Part shown: positions 41,400 to 51,686 of the stretch, one piece after another
Position numbering within the stretch: position 1 is the first letter of the stretch
Layout of the letters: each line of letters opens with the position of its first letter
Assembly (NCBI GenBank): GCA_015657535.1
Contig: JADHZB010001931.1
Coordinates: 2,718 to 66,031, forward strand
Origin: Nephromyces sp. MM_2019
Lineage: Eukaryota > Apicomplexa > Aconoidasida > Nephromycida
Reading direction: 5' to 3'
Length of the DNA: 63,314 nucleotides
Notes under the pieces: model-generated
The model's database searches: none
The model's input: only the letters and a program-made list of their open reading frames with translations
Told to the model about the DNA's origin: nothing
Program-made: the position numbers and the translations under genes

Positions 41400-41763
41400 T
41401 ATATGACATGAAGCTTTAAATTATTTTAAAATAATCTTTTTATCAAAGTCAATACTAATGCCATTTTTAAAAAGAATTAAATTCTTTGAGATCATTGCTC
41501 CAAAACACTTGATGATGGTATAACATTTATAAGTCTATGGTTTACAAAACTGAATGAATGAGTAAAGATATTTCATTTGAACAATTAAAAACAGTATTAT
41601 TATATTTCTTGAATGACTGTTATTCTTTATTCTAGACGAGGACTTGGCGTTTTGTTTAACTATGAAGCGATTTCTTATAATTATCACAGCGCATTAATAA
41701 CTATTTCAGAACTAATTTTATTCTCAATCTCCTCTTTTCCTTCTTGATATAAAAGAAAAAGAA
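41400..41763. promoter_or_regulatory. Candidate bidirectional promoter, oxygenase / TRM10
   Basis: A 364-base spacer separates two start codons pointing away from each other. No known element was recognised; the call rests on geometry only. Confidence 0.45.
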
Positions 41764-42540
41764 ATGAGTCAGAATGAGGAGGGATTTTATTCACCAATCT
41801 TAAGCCCATACTTTTTTTCCAATCAAAACCCTTTTTTACAATCTGATTATAACGATATTAATCTGAATCCTGAATTAGATAATGATGAATTAAATAGCCA
41901 TGATTCAATAATCACTGAAGATAATTTTAAGATTAGGTCCATTGAATCTAATAGAAGAAACAAAAGACTACAGAATTTCTTCAAAGAACAATTTAATAGA
42001 TTACCTAATATTGTTTTTGATTGCAATTTGGAAGCTTATCAAACTGAAAAAGAGACCTTTAAGATTGTTCAACAGATAATGCTATCATATGGTCACATAT
42101 GTCGTGACCCTAGCCCGCTTCATTTATGTTTGGCAGGAATAGGACCAAATCTCCAATCTGCATTGGATCGCATCAAAGGCTGGAAACAATGGTTATGCAG
42201 TTTTACCAATGACCCATGGGAAGATTTATATCCAGTGGAAAAATTAGTATATTTAAGTGCAGATGCTGAAGATGTTTTAGAAAGATTTGAAGAAGATAAA
42301 ATATACATTATAGGGTGTATGGTTGATCGCAATAGACACAATGGACTAACAAAAAGAATCGCTAATAGGATAGGCATTCCTTGTCAAAGATTGCCTATTA
42401 AAGAATATGTGAACATTAAGAGCTCAACTGTCCTAACAGTGAATCAAATTGTTGACATACTTGTCAGCTTACACACTGGGTTGGATTGGAAGTCAACTTT
42501 AGAGAAGACTATACCCTTACGAAAAGTTTCGAAGAATTAA
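41764..42540 (+). CDS. tRNA (guanine9-N1)-methyltransferase, TRM10 family
   Basis: SPOUT-fold, SAM-dependent enzyme that makes m1G (or m1A) at position 9 of tRNA. A single exon of 258 residues. The acidic, Asn-rich N-terminal 60 residues are followed by RNKRLQNFFKEQ, IVFDCNLEAY, LHLCLAGIGPNLQSAL, EKLVYLSADAEDVLE and the hallmark block YIIGCMVDRNRHNGLT, IGIPCQRLPIKEYV and VLTVNQIVDILV; the Asp in VDRN corresponds to the residue implicated in catalysis in yeast Trm10. There is no mitochondrial presequence, so cytosolic/nuclear tRNA is the likely substrate. Being intronless is unusual for this window. Confidence 0.95.
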   Translation: MSQNEEGFYSPILSPYFFSNQNPFLQSDYNDINLNPELDNDELNSHDSIITEDNFKIRSIESNRRNKRLQNFFKEQFNRLPNIVFDCNLEAYQTEKETFKIVQQIMLSYGHICRDPSPLHLCLAGIGPNLQSALDRIKGWKQWLCSFTNDPWEDLYPVEKLVYLSADAEDVLERFEEDKIYIIGCMVDRNRHNGLTKRIANRIGIPCQRLPIKEYVNIKSSTVLTVNQIVDILVSLHTGLDWKSTLEKTIPLRKVSKN

Positions 42541-43724
42541 ATACTTTCACCTTCTACTTATTTTCTCATCTTAATCTAAATAACAAAATTAATTGATCTT
42601 AGATATTTTTTTCATATTCTGGCCCGAAAAATCGTCTTCAAGGAGTTATTTTGTTTAATCAATATTTAGCTGTAAATTGTTAATATCAATAATACTATTA
42701 TTAATTTCTTTAGGAATAAAAGATAAAGATGATTATTCTGTAATATATATCAAATAAAGCTTACATATAGAAATTACTTTAAGAATTAAAATAATGTTAT
42801 ATTTTTTTAAATGACGTCTCTTGAGTATCCAGTGAAGAACATGGAAATAACAAAGTTTACAAATCTTTTTGAAGTATACACAACTAGAATACTGTCTGTT
42901 TTTAAGATATCTTAATTTTGTCTGAATAAATCTTTTATTAGTTAGCACAGCCGAACCTGACCAAAGTCAATCTCTAAAAACATAATTATTTGATTTTTGA
43001 CTCAAAACGATGAAGGCACAGCTTAATAAATGTGAATGTCATTCAATGTTTTATTCTAAAAGTGCCATTGGTTTTAAAGCTTAAAATCGAATGGGGAAAA
43101 AACTTTAGACATGCTTCCATAATCTCAACAAAACAATGAAAATTTGAGATTCGAAGATATAAATTCTTAGAGTTAGCATGGAAAGTAATTCAGTAGTTGA
43201 AATCTAGGGAAAGTTACCTCCATATTTTCTCCAAAATTCAAACGATCGGTGTGTATTTTAGATTAGAATGAAATTAATCTCAAGTCTTGAAATTTATTCT
43301 CTATGATTGAGTATCTGTAAGAAAAGTATGAATTAAAACAATTTTTTAGTAACTATCAAATTTTAATAAAAACAACAATACAAAACCTCGGTTCAAATTG
43401 ACATATACTCTTGCTGATATTTAGGTTATAAGAAGCATTAAAAGAAAAGGCCTTGTTCCCAATCGCCTAAAAAACTTAAATCTATTTGTAAAAATCAGAT
43501 AACTAAATTTGTACAAAATTCACAAGAAGTGTATGGTTTGAAATTTTTTTTCCCTAAAAACGGAGAAATAGAAATTTCTAACCAACTAGTTATCAAAGTT
43601 ATCCGATCACCAACACTAGCTTTACCACTTACATGTGATAATTATATAATTAAGAATAACTAATTAAATACATTATTCTATGCTTCATTTTTGAAAGTTT
43701 ATACATTTCTGAAAGACAAAAACT
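42541..43724. other. Intergenic, no gene seen
   Basis: 1.2 kb of AT-rich DNA between two plus-strand genes; the frames at 42.7-42.9 kb (minus) look like chance. Confidence 0.6.
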
Positions 43725-46077
43725 ATGGTAAAGCTTAGTAAGAACTCCTCTCTCACCCAAGATGACCTTGACCTTGCATCTGGGTATAGCCTCAATCAAG
43801 ATTTGAGAAAGCGTCAAACAACACCAAAACAAAGTGCAGCTGAGAAAGATACTATGAGTGGCACTACTAAAAGAAGCAAGCCAGTCAAGAAGTCAAAAGC
43901 TCAAATTTTAATTGGTTAGTTATATAATTTAATAGGTCTAAAAATATTTAAAATAAGCTAAATTGGATGGGAAAGAAATAATACCTGCTTTAATACGATA
44001 AAAAACTATAAGATGTTAACAATTTAATAAAATCTTGATCTGAAACTACAAATAGGCTACACAATCTTAGGCTTACTATCCTTAGGTGGCTTCATTAAGG
44101 TCAGCAATCCTCAAATTAACACCAACTGACAAAATCCTACACAAACTATATTCTTAATTATGATATTTTATCCGTTTTATCAGGTTTTTAAGGTCATACA
44201 TGATATTATATATGACCCAATAACCCAAATTTCCATTAATAATGAAAACAAAATAAAAGGTAATTTGCGAAGGTTTACTCGAAAATTAGGAACTCAATTC
44301 ATAAATAAAAAATGATTGAAAAATTGACTAAAAATTCATAAACTCTCGAATTTTTGAACTTATAATTACTCTATTATATCTACATAAACTATTTATTTAC
44401 AAGATATAATGTTTGGAGGAGATCCTTGGCTTGTAGTATGTAACGATCATTCCCATTACAAGTAATTGAATATTCTAATTATTTGCAATAACTAATCACT
44501 GAGTTAAATAACTTTGAAATAATCAAATCTTGTTTAAAACTCAAACCTTTATTTCAAATTTTCTGTAAATTAATTACATTATTGTCAAAGGAATATTGAA
44601 CGAAAATTATTAAAATCGAAATCAATAATAGATAAGTATGCTCGAATTGCAGCAATACCTTGTAACGGTATGTAAAACTTTTAAGGCCCATTAAAAACAA
44701 GCAACTTTTTTTTTTTATCCAACCTTTACTTCACTTTCGTTCATCAGATAAACTGCCTTCGGGGAAATTATTTTGCGAAAGATTCAACTTCCATCCGAAT
44801 ACACCTGGTTTTATCGTACCTAATGGTCAAAATCAGAAACTACTAACTATAAAAACTTTATTAAATGAAACAAAATTAGAGAGATCACTCGCCTCTAATA
44901 CAAAAATTGAAATTCATCAGCTATCTAAGGTCAAGCACTTAAATTATCTTTTATCATCAGCTATAAATTTTACTGCTAATATGTACCTTTTTCTATAATT
45001 AAAATGACAACTATATAAAATATTATAATATGATTTGACTGATCACTCATTCATCACTTTCTAAAATTTGTAATGACAATAGATATCATACTTTAAGGAT
45101 AATTGTCTAGATAAAAAGGGAACATGTGTCCTAATTGGTCAAAAATCTACACCTGAAAAATCATTTTTGGATGAATATCTACCAAATTGTGTTGGCAGAG
45201 GACGAAAAAACAAAATTATACACCTAGATACTAAGACTTTTCAAGTCTGAGAATCATTATTCAACAAAAATATAATAGAGTTAACAAAATTTTAACAATC
45301 TTATATATGAATAATACTTAGGAAGCTTTGTTGATACTTAGAATAGATTTATCTTATATATTTGCAGATTAAATTTGATGATGCTTCCAAAAAAAAAGCT
45401 CGAGAATCTATGAATAACTACACTAAGGAAAGCAATCTTAAAGCTCTATGCCTTGTAAATACTCAGAAAGGTATATTAATTAGCAATCTTCGAATTAAAT
45501 CCTCTTTAGTTCTTCATTCAAGATTTCCAAGGCTGAAAATTTTTCACTTACTCACGAAAATATTTAGGCGCTAAAAACTCGGAAAAGACTAGTGAGCGCT
45601 ATTATATAAAGTATTTCAAAGGTGTGACGGGAACTGTTTTTTGTTAGAAAACCAAATTTTCACTTTACCACGCATCTTTATAAAACTTTAGGAAATATCA
45701 ACGAACAGGAAGCATTCAAGACTTTTGTAGAGGAATGCCAAGATGCATTGGATAAAAAAGGTTTACAATAAATTTAGAATTTATAACTTTTGAAAATCTA
45801 TTACATTGCTTTTAAATTCATTCATTAGAACTTGAGGATTTTATAGCGCTAATGGCACCACCTGAAATGAAAATGAAGTCACTAAAAGAGAAAGCAACTA
45901 AAACTTTAAAAGAAAAGATTCAAGAAAATGCAGAAAGTAACTCTTAATCTTAGGATAATGATTATCAAAATGAAATTCATTATTATTAAAAAATATGACA
46001 TAGACTCGATACCTAAGGATAAAATTGAAACTGATGAAACTGAAGCTGAGGATGAAATAGTAAGAAATCATAGTTAA
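43725..46077 (+). CDS. Membrane protein with possible thioredoxin-like segment, unknown function
   Basis: Not recognised as a named family. Exons: 43725-43914, 44056-44099, 44184-44259, 44404-44461, 44591-44667, 44748-44929, 45098-45244, 45368-45470, 45568-45621, 45692-45760, 45829-45936, 46004-46077; every phase joins, giving 393 residues. The N-terminal ~60 residues are basic and polar (KRSKPVKKSKAQ). One hydrophobic segment, ILIGYTILGLLSLGGFIKV (about 60-80), looks like a signal anchor of a type II protein. Next come GGDPWLVVCND and ARIAAIPCND, which resemble the beta strands around a thioredoxin fold but lack CxxC; two more Cys occur in NCLDKKGTCVLIGQ. The C-terminus is a charged helix (MKMKSLKEKATKTLKEKI) and an acidic end. 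An ER-lumenal, thioredoxin-like adaptor is a guess. Confidence 0.8.
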
Positions 46078-47233
46078 ATACTTTAATTACCAATTTTTAT
46101 AATTACTACTCTCTCTTCAGCATATCACTTTCTAATAATTACCAAGTTCACCAAACTTTATATCATTTTGACTCTAAATGAAATTATAACTAAAGTTTCC
46201 AATTTTCTAATATCTCCTTATCAAAATGATCTGAATTGGACCCTTAGATACTATTTATTGCTTATGAAACAAGGAATAGGTATAATAGATCACAACAACT
46301 ACTTCATTTTAGAATCACTTAATTACAAAACCCAATCTATGATTTGCTTTACTTACGATTTCAATTTAACATAAAATTTTTTCCATTGAAAACATAAATT
46401 GAAACGCAAATTCATACTAAGAGGCATTATATATTATTCTTATATAATATTTTATTAAATTATTAAAACTTTAGGAATTACTACAATAAATATTTTAATT
46501 ATATACTAAAGTTATCAAAACTTTGAACTAGATACAAACTTGAACTTGTAACTAAACATTTGTAATATTTAAGAAATTTAAATTGAGCACGCTTGAACTT
46601 AAGGTTGGTATTTATATAAGTGAAATTCAACTTAAGTAAATTAGTATTTTAAATAGAACACATTTGTTAAAAAAAAACGTTGCTAGCTATAAATATATAC
46701 ATGTAAATATATGAGATATACTTGTGTATATTACAATAATCGAAATTGATTAACAAAACTACTGAGGCCACTGATGTTACTTTAAAAAAAGTCATACGAA
46801 ATTTATAATTTTTTCTTTCAAGACTTATATATTTCTATAATTATTAAATACTAAAATGCCAATTTTATCAAAAGCCTTTGAATCAAATATTTTCTGACTG
46901 AACTTTTAAATAATATATTTTTGGTTATAAACATATTAATTCTGGCTTTCTCTTAAAAATATGCTGTTATAGTGATGTCGTTTTTTTATTTTTAATTGGA
47001 GATGGTGTTCATTCAATTTTACTAAACCTAAAAACTCCACAATTATATGGGCATTGAGTATGTTAACAAAAATTAAATAATATTTTTTTAAGATTTCATT
47101 TTGTTCTGAAAGGAATGTATTGTTTTAATATGTTTTAGTGTTATCTTCTAAAAAATCAACAATCATTATATATTACAAAGAGATTTTACCGACTTATATA
47201 TTTCTCACCACCTACGTTTGATTGTTTTATTAT
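46078..47233. other. Intergenic, no gene seen
   Basis: 1.16 kb of AT-rich DNA. An open frame at 46168-46374 begins with TTG and has no supporting feature. Confidence 0.55.
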
Positions 47234-47743
47234 ATGGCAATGGAATCTCCGAATACTTCCTTAAGTGATCTAGAACCAAAGAGTTTTAGAAATATTAATG
47301 ATCTTCAAGTACAGGCTTTTAATAATCTAAAAGGTCAATCGGAATATCACACATTATGGAAAAAATATACATCCAGAAGGAAGAAATACTCTAGGAGTGT
47401 ATCAATGAGTTCATCGTCAATACCTAATCACTCTATCTACACTACAACTTATCTTGGAGATAACAGTGACACTTACCTTCTACAAATTGCTGATTCAGCA
47501 CTAAGCTCTGAGCAAACTAGCATAATTTCTAGTGAAAGTGAATGTGAAGTCGATGTTAATAACTTAAACGAGTGGATAGGTATAAAAAATGATATAGGCT
47601 ATGTGTCAAAATCGTGTGAAAATTTTTGTGTAAACTTTTTGCATATATTTTTATGTTACTTCCTTGGTGCTACAATAAATTGCTTAGATCTGTTTGAAAA
47701 ACTTGACAATGGGAGTACATCAAATTCTCAAATAGAAGTTTAA
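47234..47743 (+). CDS. Hypothetical protein, Ser-rich with C-terminal hydrophobic segment
   Basis: Not recognised. A single exon of 169 residues from the first ATG (MAMESPNTSLSD); a second Met is two codons later. It has a polar Ser/Asn-rich N-terminus, a basic patch (KKYTSRRKKYSRS, about 49-61), a Ser-rich stretch, and near the C-terminus the hydrophobic CVNFLHIFLCYFLGATIN (about 133-150), which may be a tail anchor. Reading-frame length and composition favour a real gene, but I have no homology. An intron or further exons cannot be excluded. Confidence 0.55.
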   Translation: MAMESPNTSLSDLEPKSFRNINDLQVQAFNNLKGQSEYHTLWKKYTSRRKKYSRSVSMSSSSIPNHSIYTTTYLGDNSDTYLLQIADSALSSEQTSIISSESECEVDVNNLNEWIGIKNDIGYVSKSCENFCVNFLHIFLCYFLGATINCLDLFEKLDNGSTSNSQIEV

Positions 47744-48020
47744 GATGGAGACTTCACTAGAGTTTATATTCTAGGTTCTCTAAAAGACAATTCAACTTTT
47801 TTGTATTTAACTTTTGTTATGTTAATTATTTTTTTAAATTATTTAAGCTCAATTTTCCTTATATTTACTTTTTTTCCAATAAATCTGTTTTAATTCAAAA
47901 ACTTGTACATTTTCTGTGAATTCAACATAATTTTTTTGTTTTGTGAAAATTAATTAATGTTATAAATGTTATAAAAGCAAGCTGCAATTATTGTTTACGT
48001 ATTTACTTCATAATTTTCTC

Positions 48021-48148
48021 ACGTTCAGACTTACACTTGTTGTAATCTAGGCTATAAAAAAATTGACTTTCGCATGTTTCAAAACTAGCCTAAGCGCATT
48101 CAAAATCAAGCACTTTGAATCCACGCACTAGTTGCTTTGTTATACTTG
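48021..48148. repeat. Direct repeat copy 1 (~125 bp)
   Basis: Begins acgttcagacttacacttgt and ends near ttgctttgttatacttg. It shares blocks with copy 2 (48441-48562): ttcagactt, aatctaggct, ttgactttcgcatgttt, aaatcaagca, and tagttgctttgttata. Conservation is patchy rather than uniform, as in a structured RNA or an old duplication. Confidence 0.85.
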
Positions 48149-48440
48149 TTTTTAGATATATAGTTTGGTGGAATTTGGTCAATGTTAATCAAATTAAAAA
48201 AATTTAAATAAACTACTATGTATAATTTAAACTCATAAATACAACAGTTAAAATATTAGGATTTAAAAAATTCATTTGCAAAAATTCATTTAAAATATGG
48301 AATCACAACTAATCAAATTCAATATTCCAGGGGAAAATTTTGAACAGAATATTCTTGACTTTCACGACAGCAACACTGTATTAAATGCACATATAGTTCT
48401 AAATACCTAGTATTTTGGGAAGCTAAAGAAAACTTTTCCC

Positions 48441-48562
48441 ACCTTCAGACTTGCTCTTGTTGCAATCTAGGCTTAAATTGACTTTCGCATGTTTTAACAC
48501 TATCCTGAGCACATTGAAAATCAAGCATTTTAAATCCACACATTAGTTGCTTTGTTATATTC
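48441..48562. repeat. Direct repeat copy 2 (~122 bp)
   Basis: Begins accttcagacttgctcttgt and ends near ttgctttgttatattcg. Same order of conserved blocks as copy 1, same strand, about 420 bases downstream. No reading frame runs through both copies, so a protein-coding origin is unlikely. Confidence 0.85.
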
Positions 48563-49058
48563 GTCTAGTTAAATAAGCATATACACACATACAATGAGTA
48601 AGAACAGGAAAAAAAACAACAAAAATTTGCTCTTAGAGGTTATTTACCGAATTAGAAAACTTACATGAGATGTTGAGATTTTTTCTCCTATTACTATTCC
48701 ACATAGTTAATACATCCTTGATTATCTAACTTTTTTCGCTTAAGTTTTCTGTATGCTAATAAATTGAAAAAATTGATGAATTGCTTATAAGCATTACAAA
48801 CTATCCTCCCACAATCTAATAATTCATTCCAGAGAGTTTTACAATCATTAATCCGTTTCGCAGATTGTATTTAAAAACTTGCAATACTCAAAAGGATAAA
48901 TAAATCTTGTGTATTGTGCAAAATAAACATTATTATAGACATAAATTTTTACGATCTCAAACATGAGAGAGAAACTAAACTAATTAAAAAAAAGTTTTAG
49001 CCTCCACAAGATCATAATCTTTCTCACATAAACTTGTTAAAAAACTCGGAATTCAATT

Positions 49059-51364
49059 ATGTTGTATCTGAAAACCTATCTTTTACTAATAAATATTATT
49101 TTAACTTCTATAATAACCTTTGGGACAGAAAACCCCCATTCAAATACTTTTTATGATAAGAAACTTTCATATTCAAAGCAAATACATGCAAAACAAGAAA
49201 ACGAACCTTTTTACAAATCAATTATACTGGAGGGTGCTGTACAAAACAACAAGATAGCATTACCTGTGAGATTTTTAATCTCTAACGAAACACAGACACT
49301 CCTACTATCTGTTAGTACTACAGCTGAAGGCTTATACCTCTTCAGTGATGAGTCTCCAAATTGCAAATCTCCCACGACAGAAAATCTTAGCTATGATAAC
49401 ATCTGTTACAACGCAAGTGCTGCTAACAAAGCAAACTGGTGCTTACCTAATTTAAATCCTTGTTCAATTGAGAACCTATGTTTAACATGCAATGAATACT
49501 CTTTATCACAGGAACCACACGAGTGAGAAATATATTTGAATGATATTTGACAATTTTATTTCAATAAATTCAAATCTTGTTCAGATATTCAACTTTTATC
49601 TTCGATGGATATCCAATTAATGACACCCGTATCCAGGGAAACGATTCCTTTTCGATAACAGCCAAAACTACACTGGAAGAGAACTCCCAAACCACATCGG
49701 ATGAAAATTCCCAAACCACATCGGATGAAAAATCATCTAATTTTACCTTTAACAATTATCCCATTCAATTAATTAAACAGATTAGCGATTTTCCGGGATT
49801 ACCATTGGTCACTACTCTTGATGGCATCTTAGGGATTTCTGGTATTGCAATAATATGCTATTGAATCCCCATTTATTCTGTAAACAAAAACCTATCTTTA
49901 GGTCCACAAATATGCTTCAGAGGAAAATCTCTTTGGAATGATATTATGAAAAAGGTAAATTTACCTATTTTCGGAATCGATTATTTTGTTCCAATTAATC
50001 AAAATAATACTTCCCAAGACAAGGCATATGCGAATTTCTTGATTGGTGAGGCATATAAAAGCGTAGGAGACGTAATCTGGAGTGAGAGAAGACAGACTGG
50101 AGACAGTATAATAGATGCCCTATTTGGATTTACAATCTACGACCTTAATTTGTGTGGTTCCAATTTATTAGATGGGCTTACAAGTAATTGGGAGGCTGAA
50201 ATTGACACAAAGTAAGCAGATTGAAAAGATTTAATGACTAGCTTCTTTGGCATATCGAATAACTTTTTGGGCCATAGTGGTACTTTAAGTTTATATTTTA
50301 GTCTTATTCCTCAAAATTAGCTATACATTATCCTATAATAATTATCCTAAGTCTAAAGCTTTCATTTTTCCAGTTCTCAGTGTCTTGTACTTCCACCGTT
50401 TATTTATGAGAACTTACTCTCTTGGGCTCCAGTTACTGAATCGTCTTATGAAAATCCAGATAACAATGAAATTTGGCCATCATATACCAAGCTCCTAGTA
50501 CATGAAAATTACACCCAACTACCTACACTCTCATTCAAGCTTAATCAGTTCTCTAAGGATTTATTTTATATCCCATTATCATCTTTAGTGTACTACGACA
50601 CCCAGATCAACAAGAATGTTTTGTGTGTGCAAAAGAGAATTAAACACCCTCAAGGCGTATATGCTAGTAAATCAATAGGATTTGGACTTTCCGGTAAATT
50701 CAATTATGATTAATAAGTATTCTATAAATTTAATATTTCTCTTATATAACTCGCTGAATCCAACCTAATTCAGACTAAAGCTATATAAGATTATTACGAC
50801 ATATTAGCTCAATGTTTTTTTTTATTTTAACAATACAGTCCTAAATATATTGTACCCAGCTATAGACTTTAGAGGCTCCAGAGTTGGGTAAGTGAACTTG
50901 CTTTTATATTTTTTTTACAGAAAAACTTTCACCTAATCTTTAATTCCTCCAGACTAATACAAAAGCAACCTCCTTCAGATATAGTGAAAACTAATAAATC
51001 CTGTCAAAGGCCGGCATCATGCATGTGAGCTTGAAATTTTGTATCATTATAAAAATCCTTACCAATGTAAATTATCTATACTCCACAGTGGAAAACAAAT
51101 GTATATTCCTTCTTCAAACTCTTGCAAAGATCCCAGCTGCAGTGAATACTACTTTATGACTCTTGACAATGACACAAAGTAAGAAATATTCAAATTAAAT
51201 ACAACTTTATAACCTTTATAATATATTATTTCAGAGAGTGTAAGATTGCTGGCTATGCATTCCCTATGGCCTTTTCATTAATCTTAGTCTTATCAATTTC
51301 GGAATTTGGAATTTCTATATTTTATTATCATCTTGTAAAAGTCACTGAAGCTCATAGCAAATAA
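49059..51364 (+). CDS. Membrane-anchored pepsin-fold protein lacking the lobe-1 catalytic Asp
   Basis: Resembles A1 aspartic proteases in layout. Exons: 49059-49522, 49585-49841, 49902-50211, 50374-50693, 50839-50887, 50953-51024, 51089-51178, 51235-51364; 563 residues, all phases join. There is a signal peptide (YLLLINIILTSIITF). In lobe 1 the strand LPVRFLISNETQTLLLSVST and then GLYLFSDESPNC align with the pepsin DTGSS-LWV region, but S86-T87-T88 replace Asp-Thr-Gly. LDGILGIS matches the FDGILGLG motif. Lobe 2 has AEIDTNSQCLVLPP (D342-T343-N344-S345) in place of DTGS. The end has LPTLSFKLN, FGLSVLNILYPAIDF and SRVGLIQ as in the pepsin C-terminal strands, then a Cys-rich stem and a TM helix (about 528-552) with a short cytosolic tail. 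A 24-base tandem duplication encodes NSQTTSDE twice. Probably a pseudoprotease; the family assignment is by motif order only. Confidence 0.82.
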
Positions 51365-51686
51365 CTTGAGGTTTTATGACAAGTTTCCTGAATGATCCGA
51401 ACTTCTATTTAATTGTTACAATATATCTCTCCAACTTTTTCATTTATTATTTTTGTTAAATAACAATATCATATAACAAGCACCTTATCAAATGCTGATA
51501 CATTCTTAAAATTACAATACCATATTCATCCAAAATCAAATAAGTTCTCTATATTCCAAAAAATTAATATTATCCAAAATTATTTTATAAATTATTCTCA
51601 AAATGATTTAAAAAATTTTCTAGAGAGATGATCCTTATATCTTCAAAATTCATACACTCTCATACATAATAACTATTGCTTCATTC
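51365..51686. other. Convergent spacer
   Basis: 322 bases between two convergent stop codons. Presumed 3' UTRs; nothing else seen. Confidence 0.6.

Larger units (their letters stand above)
47744..49058. other. Intergenic region carrying a duplicated element
   Basis: 1.3 kb between two plus-strand genes, AT-rich apart from the two ~125-bp repeats listed separately. Confidence 0.6.

Noticed and set aside
46168..46374. 68-codon plus-strand frame after the thioredoxin-like gene
   Set aside because: TTG start, no motif; likely 3' UTR or spacer.
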